Shown one piece after another: positions 9,682-19,314 of a stretch of DNA of 64,000 bases. The stretch comes from an uncultured Draconibacterium sp. (GTDB lineage: Bacteria; Bacteroidota; Bacteroidia; Bacteroidales; Prolixibacteraceae). The stretch spans positions 1,218,001 to 1,282,000 of the forward strand of contig NZ_OY775906.1 in the NCBI RefSeq assembly GCF_963675065.1, written 5' to 3'. Below the pieces are notes generated by a model. That model was not told the origin of the DNA and searched no databases. It saw only the letters and a list, made by a program, of their open reading frames with translations. Position 1 is the stretch's first letter; the number at the start of each line of letters is the position of its first letter. Both the position numbers and the translations under genes were made by a program.

Positions 9682-10980
9682 TTAGATTTTACGGTTATCA
9701 ATTACACGTTTTGCTTTACCGGCAGTCCGCTCAATGGTTTTTGGTTCCACCAGTTTTACATCGACTGAAATCCCCAGCGTACTTTGAATATTATGCGTGA
9801 TTTTCTTTTTCAGTTTCTCCAGTTCACGCACTTCATCCGAGAAGAACTGCTCCTGAACTTCCACCATCAGTTTTAGTACATCGAGCGTACCTTCGCGCTC
9901 CACAATTAACAGGTAGTGTGGTTCGGTTTCGCTCATTTCAAGCAGTACACTTTCAATTTGCGACGGGAATACATTCACCCCGCGAATAATCAGCATATCA
10001 TCCGAGCGGCCTTTGCATTTCTCCATGCGCACCAGTGTACGTCCGCACTCGCATTTGTCGTAAATCAACCGGGTAAGGTCGCGCGTACGATAGCGCAAGA
10101 TCGGAATTCCCTCTTTGGTTATGGTTGAAAATACCAACTCTCCTACTTCTCCCGGCGCCACAGGCTGAAATGTTTCAGTATCCAGAATTTCGGGAATAAA
10201 ATGATCTTCGTTAACGTGCATACCCACCTGGTGCTCGCACTCGCACGAAACTCCCGGTCCAATCACTTCACTCAAACCATAAATATCAATCGCTTTCAGC
10301 TTTAATTTAGCTTCAATTTCCTTACGCATACTTTCGCTCCATGGTTCGGCACCAAAAATACCAACGCGTAGTTTTAGCTCTTCCGGATCGATTCCCATTT
10401 CCTGCATCACTTCGGCTAAAAACAAAGCATACGATGGTGTACAGGCAATTACCGACGAGCCAAAATCCTGCATCAGCTGAATTTGCTTTTTTGTATTTCC
10501 ACCTGAAATCGGAATTACCGTTGCACCAAGATTTTCGGTTCCGTAGTGTAGTCCCAAACCTCCGGTAAATAGTCCGTAACCATAGGCCACCTGTACAATG
10601 TCGTTACGAGTTACGCCCGACATACAGAGCGAGCGGGTAACTACTTCGGCCCACATACTCAGGTCGTTTCGGGTGTACCCCACTACTGTTGGTTTTCCAG
10701 TGGTTCCCGAACTGGCATGCACCCGCACAATTTCGCTCATGGGCACGGTAAACATTCCAAACGGGTAGTTATCGCGCAAATCAGTTTTGTTGGTAAAAGG
10801 CAGGTTTTTTAAATCTTCTACCGAACGCACATCGCCGGGCAGCATGCCTATTTCCTGCATTTTCGCGCGGTAGCTCGGTATATTGTGGTAAATACGCTGA
10901 ACGGTTTGTTTTAATCGTTCGCTTTGAACTGCCGCCATCTCGTCGCGAGAAGCGCATTCTATCTTTTCATTCCAAATCAT
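9682..10980 (-). CDS. paaK: Phenylacetate-CoA ligase family enzyme (copy 2)
   Basis: 432 residues, full length for PaaK. The P-loop SSGTTGKP is at 90-97, the adenylate motif YGLSE at 234-238 and YRTRDL at 297-302; GRSDDMLIIRGVNVFP marks the mobile C-terminal domain. AMP-forming ligases of this type make arylacetyl-CoA from an arylacetate such as phenylacetate or indoleacetate, or run in reverse with IorAB to conserve energy. The gene sits in a leftward run with a symporter, ACT proteins and another ligase. No ring-epoxidase (paaABCDE) genes are in the window, so a full aerobic phenylacetate pathway is not supported here. Confidence 0.9.
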   Translation of the reverse strand: MIWNEKIECASRDEMAAVQSERLKQTVQRIYHNIPSYRAKMQEIGMLPGDVRSVEDLKNLPFTNKTDLRDNYPFGMFTVPMSEIVRVHASSGTTGKPTVVGYTRNDLSMWAEVVTRSLCMSGVTRNDIVQVAYGYGLFTGGLGLHYGTENLGATVIPISGGNTKKQIQLMQDFGSSVIACTPSYALFLAEVMQEMGIDPEELKLRVGIFGAEPWSESMRKEIEAKLKLKAIDIYGLSEVIGPGVSCECEHQVGMHVNEDHFIPEILDTETFQPVAPGEVGELVFSTITKEGIPILRYRTRDLTRLIYDKCECGRTLVRMEKCKGRSDDMLIIRGVNVFPSQIESVLLEMSETEPHYLLIVEREGTLDVLKLMVEVQEQFFSDEVRELEKLKKKITHNIQSTLGISVDVKLVEPKTIERTAGKAKRVIDNRKI

Positions 10981-11046
10981 AAAATTTAGTTGATCTTTGG
11001 TTTTACATGTTGTTTATTGTACTACAATCCGGCATTTGCACCAATG

Positions 11047-11478
11047 CTATTTCCCGTAAACTACCTTGTCATCCAAGATCTTTACATGGTTGATCTCCAA
11101 ACGACGAACAGCCTCTAAAACATCGGGCACTTCAAGCAACAGTACCGCAAGATGACTTTCGGCAATTAGGCGAGTATAGGCACTTTCGATATGAATTCCG
11201 GCACGTGCGATCTTCACCAGTATCTCATCCAAACCACCTGCTTCGTCTTTCATTTCAAGAGCTATTACCTCTTTCATTGCCACCGAGTTTCCATGATCAG
11301 CAAGAATTTTATAGGCTTCATCAGGCTTATCGACCAGCAAACTTAATACGCCCCATCCATGCGCCATGTTATTTAAAGTAAGCGTACGAATGTTAATTCC
11401 CTCTTTTTTTAACAGCGCTGTAACTGCTTCAAAATGTGTTATCTTGTTTTCAAGAAAGACAGATATTTCAAATGCCAT
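11047..11478 (-). CDS. Tandem ACT-domain protein (ligase-associated, copy 2)
   Basis: 143 residues with two ACT domains (first opening MAFEISVFLENKITHFE). It is clearly paralogous to the proteins at 9249 and 13395; the middle motif ALEMKDEAGGLDEIL is nearly shared with the latter. It lies between the symporter and the second ligase, 66 bp ahead of the latter, and is probably an amino-acid sensor for the cluster. Confidence 0.8.
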   Translation of the reverse strand: MAFEISVFLENKITHFEAVTALLKKEGINIRTLTLNNMAHGWGVLSLLVDKPDEAYKILADHGNSVAMKEVIALEMKDEAGGLDEILVKIARAGIHIESAYTRLIAESHLAVLLLEVPDVLEAVRRLEINHVKILDDKVVYGK

Positions 11479-11585
11479 AATTGTAGATTTTTATTGATTC
11501 AACATGATTTCCGTAAAAATAAAGTTTCTTGAGTAAACTTTTCAAAACGGAAATCATATTTTCATTTCAATCATAGTCTGTTCCG

Positions 11586-13172
11586 CTACTTTATCCCATG
11601 GAAACAGTTTGCCAGGTGTTCGTCGGACGTTTTTTGTGTAAACAAAGAAACTGCGATCAACACCACAATTGACACCGGCATGGCAATTACCATCGGGTCG
11701 ATAATCATCCACGGAAATTCGGTTGCCAGTGTTGGTTTTCCAAACAATGCCTGACAAATTCCCAGCGGCTCTGATTCTTTTGCATGCATAAATGCAAGGG
11801 CAAATGCACTTGCCAACAAACCGGTTAAAATACTCCAAACAGCAGCTGTTTTTGTTGCCCGTTTCCAATACAAGGCTGCAAAATAAACCGGGAGAAAAGA
11901 TGCCGCGCAAATACCAAAGAAAATAGCTGTTCCGCGTGCGATAATACTTCCGGGCAATTTATAGCCGATTATGATACTTAGTATTATAGCCACGATGATC
12001 GAAATTTTCGATAACATCATGGAATTGAATTTCTTGTGCGGAAATACATTCTCAATAAAATCACGTCCAAGTGAAGTTCCCATGGCATGAAACTGCGAAC
12101 TTAATGTTGACATTCCGGCCGACAACAGTGCCAGCATAAACAGGTAGACAAACCACTCGGGCATAGCGGCATTAATGTACTCAGGAATAATCAGGTCGAC
12201 ATTGCCTTGTGCAAACTGAATGGCCAACTGCCCCGATTGGTTGTGGAAATATACATTTGTAAGTGCTCCAACGGTAAAAATAAAACCGGTTGCTACAAAA
12301 ATGAATATCCCACCGATTAAAACAGCGCGATTCAATTCGCGGTTACTTTTTACGGTCATAAAACGCACGATGAGTTGTGGTTGCGCCAATACACCAATTC
12401 CAACGCCAAGAATTATATTGGTTGTTAAGGCCCACCACCATGGCGAATTCATTTTCGGAAATACGGTCCAGCCTTCATGTCCGGCTGCTTTTAGATTTTC
12501 GGGTACTAAATCGACCATATTGGTTAGCGCATGATGTGCAGCACTAACACCGCCCAATTTCTGGTAGGTTACAATTAGCAGGAAAAATAAACTCAGAAAC
12601 ATGATACTTCCCTGAAGTGCGTCGGTGTACATTACCCCTTTTAATCCTCCGGCAATTACATAAGCTGCAATTATTATGGAGAAAAAAGTTAACGCCAGCG
12701 AGAAATCAATTTCAAAAATACTCTCGATAAAGCGTGCACCGCCAATCAATACCACGGCAGCGTAAAGTGGCATGGAGACAAAAATTACAGCACCGCTGAT
12801 TGTTTGTATATTTTTTGACTGAAAACGATTACCCAGAAACTCAGGAAATGTATGAGCATCAAGATTATGTCCCATTTTTCGGGTAACACGCCCAAAAAAG
12901 ATGAAGGCAATAAACACGCCCACAATTATATTCAGTGCAGTTAACCAAATCAGGCCCATTCCGTACACACCGGCAATTCCGCCAAAACCAATAATGGCCG
13001 AGGTAGAAATAAATGTGGCTCCATACGACATGGCCATCACAAACGGATGAATATCTCTTCCGGCAAGCAGATAATCTTTTGCCGATTTTGTTTGGCTGTA
13101 CCCGCGGTATCCGAGGTAAGCAATTACTAAAAGGTAGATTACAACTACCAATCCCAGCGTAAATGTGTTCAT
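11586..13172 (-). CDS. Sodium:solute symporter family transporter
   Basis: 528 residues with about 13 predicted membrane helices. The opening SAKDYLLAGRDI and the later GGLKGVMYTD and LLSAGMSTLSSQ motifs are those of SSF transporters (the family of acetate, proline and pantothenate carriers). It would import an organic acid or amino acid with Na+. The flanking ligases suggest an aryl acid or its parent amino acid as substrate, an inference from context. A 59-residue partner is encoded 10 bp upstream. Confidence 0.87.
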   Translation of the reverse strand: MNTFTLGLVVVIYLLVIAYLGYRGYSQTKSAKDYLLAGRDIHPFVMAMSYGATFISTSAIIGFGGIAGVYGMGLIWLTALNIIVGVFIAFIFFGRVTRKMGHNLDAHTFPEFLGNRFQSKNIQTISGAVIFVSMPLYAAVVLIGGARFIESIFEIDFSLALTFFSIIIAAYVIAGGLKGVMYTDALQGSIMFLSLFFLLIVTYQKLGGVSAAHHALTNMVDLVPENLKAAGHEGWTVFPKMNSPWWWALTTNIILGVGIGVLAQPQLIVRFMTVKSNRELNRAVLIGGIFIFVATGFIFTVGALTNVYFHNQSGQLAIQFAQGNVDLIIPEYINAAMPEWFVYLFMLALLSAGMSTLSSQFHAMGTSLGRDFIENVFPHKKFNSMMLSKISIIVAIILSIIIGYKLPGSIIARGTAIFFGICAASFLPVYFAALYWKRATKTAAVWSILTGLLASAFALAFMHAKESEPLGICQALFGKPTLATEFPWMIIDPMVIAMPVSIVVLIAVSLFTQKTSDEHLANCFHGIK

Positions 13173-13182
13173 AGTAGTTGTT

Positions 13183-13362
13183 CTAAATTTCGTCTTTTAA
13201 ATGTTCGTCTTTTTCTTCCCAATCCAGGTCGCGCTGAATTTCGTCGGTACTGGTTTCCATTCCTTTGTTCCAGTTTAATGCCCCGTACACCACACAGGCT
13301 ATTAAACCTACCACTGATAAAAGGTAGCCGAGAATTATCCCGGGATCGTTGATTCCTAGCAT
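13183..13362 (-). CDS. Small accessory protein of the SSF symporter
   Basis: 59 residues: MLGINDPGIILGYLLSVVG, then one membrane helix to about residue 26, the motif YGALNWNKG, and an acidic tail. This matches the small accessory proteins found next to a subset of SSF symporters in bacteria and archaea, recognised by the opening MLGINDPGI and the ALNWNKG ending of the helix. Its stop is 10 bp before the symporter start, so the two are almost certainly co-translated. It lies in a gap that would be left empty if only longer genes were called. Confidence 0.8.
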   Translation of the reverse strand: MLGINDPGIILGYLLSVVGLIACVVYGALNWNKGMETSTDEIQRDLDWEEKDEHLKDEI

Positions 13363-13394
13363 AAGTTTTTTAGTTTTTTGGTTGAGTATTTTTA

Positions 13395-13829
13395 TTAACT
13401 GGTTCCGTAAACGGTTTGGTCGTCGATGATTTGTACGCCTTGTTTTTCCAGTTTTTTTATCGATTCGGCATAATCATCAACATTCAATATCAGAATCGCT
13501 TTTTGTTTTTCGGTGATCACACGGCCAACAGCATTATCGAAGTTTACTTCGGCTTTTGCCACTTCCATTAACAAATCGTCGAGGCCACCGGCTTCATCGC
13601 GCATTTCAAGTGCTATTACTTCACGCAATGCCACTGACACACCTTTTGCCGAAAGTTCATCTTTTGCCTTTATCGGATCGTTAACAATCAGGTTGAGAAT
13701 TCCCCAGCCGTTTGCCGTGTCGTTTATTGCCATCGACCGGATATTGATTTGAGCATCTTTCAACACACTTGTTATCCGTTCAAAATGACCGATTTTGTTT
13801 TCGAGAAATATTGATACTTCGTAAGCCAT
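13395..13829 (-). CDS. Tandem ACT-domain protein (ligase-associated, copy 1)
   Basis: 144 residues from the ATG at 13829 (MAYEVSIFLENKIGHFE), matching the paralogues; a further 20 codons upstream are open but run through a GAAGACC tandem repeat (13846-13865) and look non-coding. Two ACT domains. It sits 32 bp before the small symporter protein and 161 bp after the first ligase. Predicted amino-acid sensor for the cluster. Confidence 0.78.
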   Translation of the reverse strand: MAYEVSIFLENKIGHFERITSVLKDAQINIRSMAINDTANGWGILNLIVNDPIKAKDELSAKGVSVALREVIALEMRDEAGGLDDLLMEVAKAEVNFDNAVGRVITEKQKAILILNVDDYAESIKKLEKQGVQIIDDQTVYGTS

Positions 13830-13990
13830 GATTTTAAAGCCGGAAGACTGAAGACCGAAGACCGAAGTAAACCGCATAAACAAAGGCAACTAACTTCCAT
13901 TCTTTATTCTTCACCACTTCCATTTTCTATTGGTTTTATTTTACTTTTTGTTTCAACACCAGATCTGTTTACTGCGACTGTGACTGAAAG

Positions 13991-15310
13991 CTATTTTAAA
14001 AGTCCGTTTTTACGATTGTCGCATACGCGAATAGCTTTTCCTTCCGATTTTGGAATGGAACCGGCTTCCACCAGTTTTACAATTGGTTTTGCCAGTACCT
14101 CATCTCGAATCTGGCGGGTAATGGTTTTACTCAAACCATCCAGGCGTTTTATATCTCCCCTGAACCAATCGGATTTTACTTCCACTTCTACGACCATTTC
14201 ATCAACACCATTTATGGTTTCCAGATTTATCATATAATCCGATCCTACTTCCGGAATTTTCATCAGCACTCCCTCAATTTGCATCGGGAATACATTACAA
14301 CCTTTTACAATAAACATGTCATCAGATCGGCCCGTAATCCTATCGATTCGTCGATGCGTACGTCCACATTCGCATTCTCCCGGAATAATCCGTGTAATAT
14401 CACGGGTACGATAGCGAATTAATGGCATCGCTTCACGGTCGAGTGTTGTCATTACCAGTTCCCCATAATCGCCGTCCGGAACAGGTTGTAGTGTTTCCGG
14501 ATCGATTATTTCCACCACATACGAATCTTCCCAAATATGCAGACCGTTTTGGTACGTACATTCAAAAGCCACTCCCGGTCCGTTCATTTCAGAAAGTCCA
14601 AACGAATTAAAAGCTCGTACTCCATACATTTCTTCAATGCGTTTGCGTTGCGCATCGGTATGTGGCTCAGCTCCAATAACCAGTGTTTTTAGTTGTGTAT
14701 CCTTTTTCGGATCCAGACCTTCAGCCTCGAAAACCTCGTATAAACGTCCCAAATAACTTGGAATGGCATGTGCTGCTGTTGTTCCGTAATCGCGCATCAG
14801 TTTAATCTGGCGCAAACTGTTTCCCGCACCGGCCGGAATACTCAAAGCACCCAGCGTTTCAATACCATACTGAAATCCAAGTCCGCCGGTAAACAATCCG
14901 TATCCACAAATATTCTGAAACACATCGGTATCGCGAACGCCGGCGCAAAACAGCGAACGCGCCATTAAATTGGCCCACGAATCCAGGTCGTGACGGTTGT
15001 GAAAAATTACCGTTGGATTTCCGGTAGTTCCACTCGAACTGTGCAAACGAATAATGTCCTTTTTCGGTAAGCTTAAAAAGCCGTAAGGGAAATTTTCGCG
15101 TAAATCTTGTTTGGTGGTAAAAGGTAATTCTGTAATCTGCGAAATAGCCCTTATTGCACCCGGTTTTATATTCTTTTTGTTGTACAATTCGCCATAAAAA
15201 GGCGATCGCCAAGCACTCTCAATTGTTTTATTCAGGCGTTCAACCTGAAGCTTTTGCAGGCCTTTCTTCTCCAGGGTTTCAAACTCTTCCTGCCAAAATT
15301 GTTGCGCCAT
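13991..15310 (-). CDS. paaK: Phenylacetate-CoA ligase family enzyme (copy 1)
   Basis: 439 residues. P-loop SSSGTTGNP at 91-99, FGLSEMNGPGV in the adenylate-binding position, YRTRDI and GRSDDMFIVKG near the C-terminus. It is clearly diverged from the copy at 9682, so the two probably differ in aryl-acid preference. Its ATG is only 3 bp after the stop of the upstream porin-like gene, so uptake through the outer membrane and activation are likely co-expressed. Confidence 0.9.
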   Translation of the reverse strand: MAQQFWQEEFETLEKKGLQKLQVERLNKTIESAWRSPFYGELYNKKNIKPGAIRAISQITELPFTTKQDLRENFPYGFLSLPKKDIIRLHSSSGTTGNPTVIFHNRHDLDSWANLMARSLFCAGVRDTDVFQNICGYGLFTGGLGFQYGIETLGALSIPAGAGNSLRQIKLMRDYGTTAAHAIPSYLGRLYEVFEAEGLDPKKDTQLKTLVIGAEPHTDAQRKRIEEMYGVRAFNSFGLSEMNGPGVAFECTYQNGLHIWEDSYVVEIIDPETLQPVPDGDYGELVMTTLDREAMPLIRYRTRDITRIIPGECECGRTHRRIDRITGRSDDMFIVKGCNVFPMQIEGVLMKIPEVGSDYMINLETINGVDEMVVEVEVKSDWFRGDIKRLDGLSKTITRQIRDEVLAKPIVKLVEAGSIPKSEGKAIRVCDNRKNGLLK

Positions 15311-15313
15311 CCC

Positions 15314-16603
15314 CTAAAAATTATAAGTCAGCATTAACAAAATCCGGTGGTTGGCGGCGTTAACTGTATCATCGTAAAGTCCATCTGAGAAATCGAAAGT
15401 TCCCGCTCCGTAATCAGCCGAATCAATTTCGTATTCTGCTACAAAACGAAGGTTTTTATAGTTGTACACATAATACGGTGCTATACGCCACACCTGCTTC
15501 ATTGTCGGCATTAAGCCTTTTGTTTGTGCTGCCCCATCGAAATTATACAGGGCATCTTTTGTTCCGAAATTAGTAGATAGCCCGGCAAACAAACCCAGTT
15601 GTTTTTGTGTTCCGTAAACCACATTCACCAACGTTGAAGAAGTTGTATAGTTGGTGTATGTCATTCCACCTGTTCTTTCGTCGTATGATTTTACACCGTA
15701 CCCACCGATCATTAGCATATTCGTAAGGTTCTGGCCTACCATTTCTTTTACCAAAAAGAACCACTTGTCTTTTTTATAACCCGCATAACTCATTACCGCA
15801 TAACTGGTATTTAGCTCATCGCTTTGAAATTTGCCGGCTGTTCCTTCAGTAATGTCAATGGGTTTGATGGCATTAAACTGTCCTGCAATTCCGAGGCTCA
15901 TGCCATTATCGTTATAATATAAACCGGCTACCAGTTCAGGAATCCCGGCATTACGTTTTGCCAGGTTTTTGCTGTTTGTATTGGGAACGCTGTAAAATCC
16001 GGGCGAACAATATTGCTGCTCGTACAGGGCTGTTAACGAAAGAGTGGTTTTAGCGCCCAGTTTATAATCGAAATCTATTTGTGGCGAGCGGTTAAATGGA
16101 TTATATGGGCTACCGGTATTTAATCCGCCAACCTGCGGGAAAAATGCGCCGCTGCCGTTCCACATCGGATGCCATGTTTGTCCGATTAGTAAGGATGATC
16201 TTTCCCAATCGAGTTTAACAAATGCTTTGCGCAAACGCAATACTTCAGGATACTCACTTACAATTCCGGCAAAATCGGTTTCGAAGTTTGCTGATGTTCT
16301 GGCTCCTAAAATTTCAGGGCCCGTAATGTTAAAACCAAAACGTGTTGCCATGGCGGTAAAACCATGAATACCTTGTTGGTTAAGGTCGTTTCCTTCGGCA
16401 TCTTCTCCTTTGTAAAGCGGGAACAAATAAAAGTTGTCCTGTGCTGCATTTAGTCCTTTGTAGGAATCGTAATAGTACTCGCTTCGGATAAAGCCATAAA
16501 GCTGAATTGAGGATTTTTTTGCAGAAACTTTGTTGTCTTCCTGTGCTATGCTGCACATAGAAATAAGACATAGAATTGAAATAAGTGATAAATATTTTTT
16601 CAT
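15314..16603 (-). CDS. Outer-membrane porin-like beta-barrel protein
   Basis: 429 residues with a cleavable signal peptide (about 1-20, ending SIAQ). The mature protein is rich in alternating aromatic/polar strands and ends in an aromatic residue (LTYNF), as outer-membrane barrels do. The N-terminal IQLYGFIRSEYYYD and the GQTWHPMW stretch recall DcaP/porin-4-like channels. It probably lets aromatic acids or related solutes into the periplasm for the symporter encoded further along the same strand. It is separated from iorB by a strong terminator. Confidence 0.72.
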   Translation of the reverse strand: MKKYLSLISILCLISMCSIAQEDNKVSAKKSSIQLYGFIRSEYYYDSYKGLNAAQDNFYLFPLYKGEDAEGNDLNQQGIHGFTAMATRFGFNITGPEILGARTSANFETDFAGIVSEYPEVLRLRKAFVKLDWERSSLLIGQTWHPMWNGSGAFFPQVGGLNTGSPYNPFNRSPQIDFDYKLGAKTTLSLTALYEQQYCSPGFYSVPNTNSKNLAKRNAGIPELVAGLYYNDNGMSLGIAGQFNAIKPIDITEGTAGKFQSDELNTSYAVMSYAGYKKDKWFFLVKEMVGQNLTNMLMIGGYGVKSYDERTGGMTYTNYTTSSTLVNVVYGTQKQLGLFAGLSTNFGTKDALYNFDGAAQTKGLMPTMKQVWRIAPYYVYNYKNLRFVAEYEIDSADYGAGTFDFSDGLYDDTVNAANHRILLMLTYNF

Positions 16604-16825
16604 TGCGGAAATGATTAGTTGTTATTGTTGATTGAATAGATTGATTACCCGAAGTTCCAGAATCAGTTCTTCGGGTTAGAACAGAAGTAATCTAATAAGA
16701 AATAATATGTTGCTGTCTTAAACACGAGGTTCAAAATTAGCAATTTTAGAGGCCTGCCCAACGCTATGCTTGCAATTTGAAGCTAAATCAAGCTTATTTA
16801 TTTTGATTTCAAACTATACATAAAA

Positions 16826-16860
16826 AAACCCGTTCTCGAACACTTGTCCGGAACGGGTTT
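16826..16860 (-). terminator. Rho-independent terminator after iorB
   Basis: A perfect 10-bp stem (AAACCCGTTC / GAACGGGTTT) with a 15-base loop, followed on the minus strand by an uninterrupted T run (A tract on the plus strand at 16822-16828). It lies 25 bases after the iorB stop and separates iorAB from the porin/ligase run. Confidence 0.85.
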
Positions 16861-16884
16861 CTTATTGTGATGGTTATGATTTTT

Positions 16885-17466
16885 TTATTTGTTTGCCATT
16901 GCAAAATCAAGTCCGGCTTTAAAAGCTTTCCGGTTCATTTCTACCACGGCTTCGCCTTTTCTACTGAAAATATGTGCAATTCCGGCTTCTATTTTTTCCG
17001 GTTCAATATTCAGAAAAGGAGTAGCTGCTCCCAGCATTACCACATTCGAAGCACGTTTATTACCAATGTCTGAAGCAATTTTGTCAGCATCAATGGCCAC
17101 AAAACGCGGTTGTTTTTTTATTTCTGCCAAAACAGCATCAACATCCGGGTAATTCGGGATATTAACAAATGGTGTGGTGTTTGTTACCACATAACCTTCG
17201 GGAGAAAGAAACGGCAGGTAACGCAAGGCTTCCATCGGCTCAACCGATAAAATCAAATCGGCTTTCCCCATCGGAATTAAATCGGCAGCAATTTCACTGT
17301 CGGAAATACGCAGATGCGACTGCACGGCGCCGCCACGCTGGCTCATTCCGTGTGTTTCGGCCTGTTTCAAAAACAAATTATCGTTAATGGCGGCATCGCC
17401 AATAATAGATGCAATGGAAAGAATTCCCTGACCGCCAACTCCGGCTAATATAATATCTGTCTTCAT
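16885..17466 (-). CDS. iorB: Indolepyruvate oxidoreductase, beta subunit
   Basis: 193 residues, typical length. The opening DIILAGVGGQGILSIASIIG is the gamma-type domain of 2-oxoacid:ferredoxin oxidoreductases, and the SQRGGAVQSHLRIS motif is the usual IorB signature. With IorA it converts arylpyruvates (from Trp, Phe, Tyr) and CoA to arylacetyl-CoA and CO2, reducing ferredoxin. It lies 6 bp after iorA and ends at a clear terminator. Confidence 0.9.
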   Translation of the reverse strand: MKTDIILAGVGGQGILSIASIIGDAAINDNLFLKQAETHGMSQRGGAVQSHLRISDSEIAADLIPMGKADLILSVEPMEALRYLPFLSPEGYVVTNTTPFVNIPNYPDVDAVLAEIKKQPRFVAIDADKIASDIGNKRASNVVMLGAATPFLNIEPEKIEAGIAHIFSRKGEAVVEMNRKAFKAGLDFAMANK

Positions 17467-17472
17467 TTCTTT

Positions 17473-19092
17473 TTATTTATTGGGGTTATCTTTCATTTTC
17501 TTTTGTTTGCGCAATCGTTTTGCTGCAGCCTGAATACACTCGCGACGGAAAACAATTACCGAAACGCCTTCGTAGGCAATTTCCTCTTCAAAAGTCTGCA
17601 CCATCAGGTCGTGATATTTTTTCAGCGGTGTTAACACACGAATATGATTTGGGTCGACACCAACACCTTTACAAATGCTTTCAATCTTTCCAAGTGCTGA
17701 GGAATCCTGACCACCAGTCATTGAAACCGATTCATTATCAGAAATAACAACCACGATATTCGACTCGTCGTTAACAGCATCCAGCAAACCGGTAATTCCC
17801 GAGTGCGTAAAAGTTGAATCGCCAATAACAGCCACGGCAGGAATTAAACCTGCATCGGCAGCTCCTTTGGCCATGGTAACCGAAGCGCCCATGTCAACAC
17901 ACGAATAAATACTTTTGTAGGGAGGCAAAGCACCCAATGTATAACAACCGATATCGGAGAAAACGCGCCCTTTGGTGTATTTATCCAGCGCTTCATTTAA
18001 CGATTTGTACATGTCCTGATGACCGCACCCCTGGCACAATGCCGGCGGACGGTTTACCACCAGATCCGGAACATCGGCACCCAACTGTGTTTCTTTACCC
18101 AGAGCTTTGGCAACAAGGTCGGCATTCAATTCGCCATCGCGTGGCAAAGCCCCACTTAAACGTCCTGAAACCTGAATATCTTTTTTGAAAGCAGCTTTTA
18201 TATGCTCTTCAACTACCGGATATCCTTCTTCCAATACCAGCACCTCTTCGCAATGTTTGGCCATTTTATCCAAAAACTTTTGCGGAACAGGGTATTGAGA
18301 AAGTTTCAGCACGGTATATGGACAATCGTCTTTCGGGTAATTTTCCTTGAGGTAGTTATAAGCAATTCCACAAGCGATAATTCCAAAACTTGTGTCTTCG
18401 CCTTTGGTGTATGTGTTGTATTTCGATTTTTTAGCTGTCTTCTCAAACAGCTCCTGTTTTTCAAGTAGCCCTTTATATCTTCTTCGGGCGTTGGCCGGCA
18501 ATAATACAAACTGACTTGGATCCGACGGTAAAACCATGTCGTTTTCAGCCAGTACTTCGCTGCGAATTACTCCGGCACGCGAATGCGCCAAACGGGTTGT
18601 AATACGCACCATCACCGGGACTTCCAGTTTTTCAGAAAGCTCAAAACCTTCGCGAACCATATCATAAGCTTCCTGCTGGTTGCTGGGTTCCAGAATCGGA
18701 ATCATAGCGAACTTGCCGTAGAAACGCGAGTCCTGCTCGTTTTGCGATGAGTGCATCGACGGATCGTCGGCAACAGTAATTATCAAACCTCCGTTTATTC
18801 CTGTTATTGCCGAATTAATAAAAGCATCGGCAGCCACGTTCAGGCCCACATGTTTCATACAAACCATGCTTCGTTTGCCGGCGTACGACATTCCCAACGC
18901 CGCTTCGTAAGCTGTTTTCTCGTTGGCCGACCATTTACTGCGGATACCTTTTTCAATGGCCAGTTCATTCTCCTGAATAAACTCTGTTATTTCGGTTGAA
19001 GGAGTTCCCGGATAGGCATAAACCCCTGAGATTCCACCATCGATAGCTCCCTGCCCAACGGCTTCAACTCCTAAAAATAGATTCTTTTGCAT
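17473..19092 (-). CDS. iorA: Indolepyruvate oxidoreductase, alpha subunit (short form)
   Basis: 539 residues. The N-terminal pyrimidine-binding domain holds AYPGTPSTEITEF; the TPP-binding part has CQGCGH at 353-358 and GDSTFTHSG at 424 onward. Canonical IorA carries a C-terminal bacterial-type ferredoxin domain with two 4Fe-4S clusters; here the protein stops after FRRECIQAAAKRLRKQ and no CxxCxxC motif is visible, so the electron outlet must differ or be on another protein. First gene of the iorAB pair. Confidence 0.9.
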   Translation of the reverse strand: MQKNLFLGVEAVGQGAIDGGISGVYAYPGTPSTEITEFIQENELAIEKGIRSKWSANEKTAYEAALGMSYAGKRSMVCMKHVGLNVAADAFINSAITGINGGLIITVADDPSMHSSQNEQDSRFYGKFAMIPILEPSNQQEAYDMVREGFELSEKLEVPVMVRITTRLAHSRAGVIRSEVLAENDMVLPSDPSQFVLLPANARRRYKGLLEKQELFEKTAKKSKYNTYTKGEDTSFGIIACGIAYNYLKENYPKDDCPYTVLKLSQYPVPQKFLDKMAKHCEEVLVLEEGYPVVEEHIKAAFKKDIQVSGRLSGALPRDGELNADLVAKALGKETQLGADVPDLVVNRPPALCQGCGHQDMYKSLNEALDKYTKGRVFSDIGCYTLGALPPYKSIYSCVDMGASVTMAKGAADAGLIPAVAVIGDSTFTHSGITGLLDAVNDESNIVVVISDNESVSMTGGQDSSALGKIESICKGVGVDPNHIRVLTPLKKYHDLMVQTFEEEIAYEGVSVIVFRRECIQAAAKRLRKQKKMKDNPNK

Positions 19093-19290
19093 CTTGGTTT
19101 AATTTTCGAAGCCAACAAAAGTATTAATTTGAGGTTTTTATGCAACCAGAAATGTCATATTTTGAGAAATTGACAAATAGTTTATAAAACAAATGCCGCC
19201 AAACTCAACGAATGATTAAGACTAAACACAAAACACTGGATTTATTTAAAACCATTACAAAAAAGAACTTAGCATAATAGCAATTGTACG

Positions 19291-19314
19291 ATTTTGTAAC
19301 ATCTGTTACAAAAT
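19291..19314. promoter_or_regulatory. CRP/FNR-family operator upstream of nrfHA
   Basis: A perfect inverted repeat of ten bases with a four-base spacer; its centre is TTGTAAC-ATCT-GTTACAA. The shape is that of CRP/FNR-family sites, and nitrite/NO-responsive members (HcpR-like) control nrf genes in anaerobes. It lies 53 bases before the nrfH start, and a similar site precedes the PepSY gene at 22922. The regulator is not encoded in the window, so the name is an inference. Confidence 0.6.
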
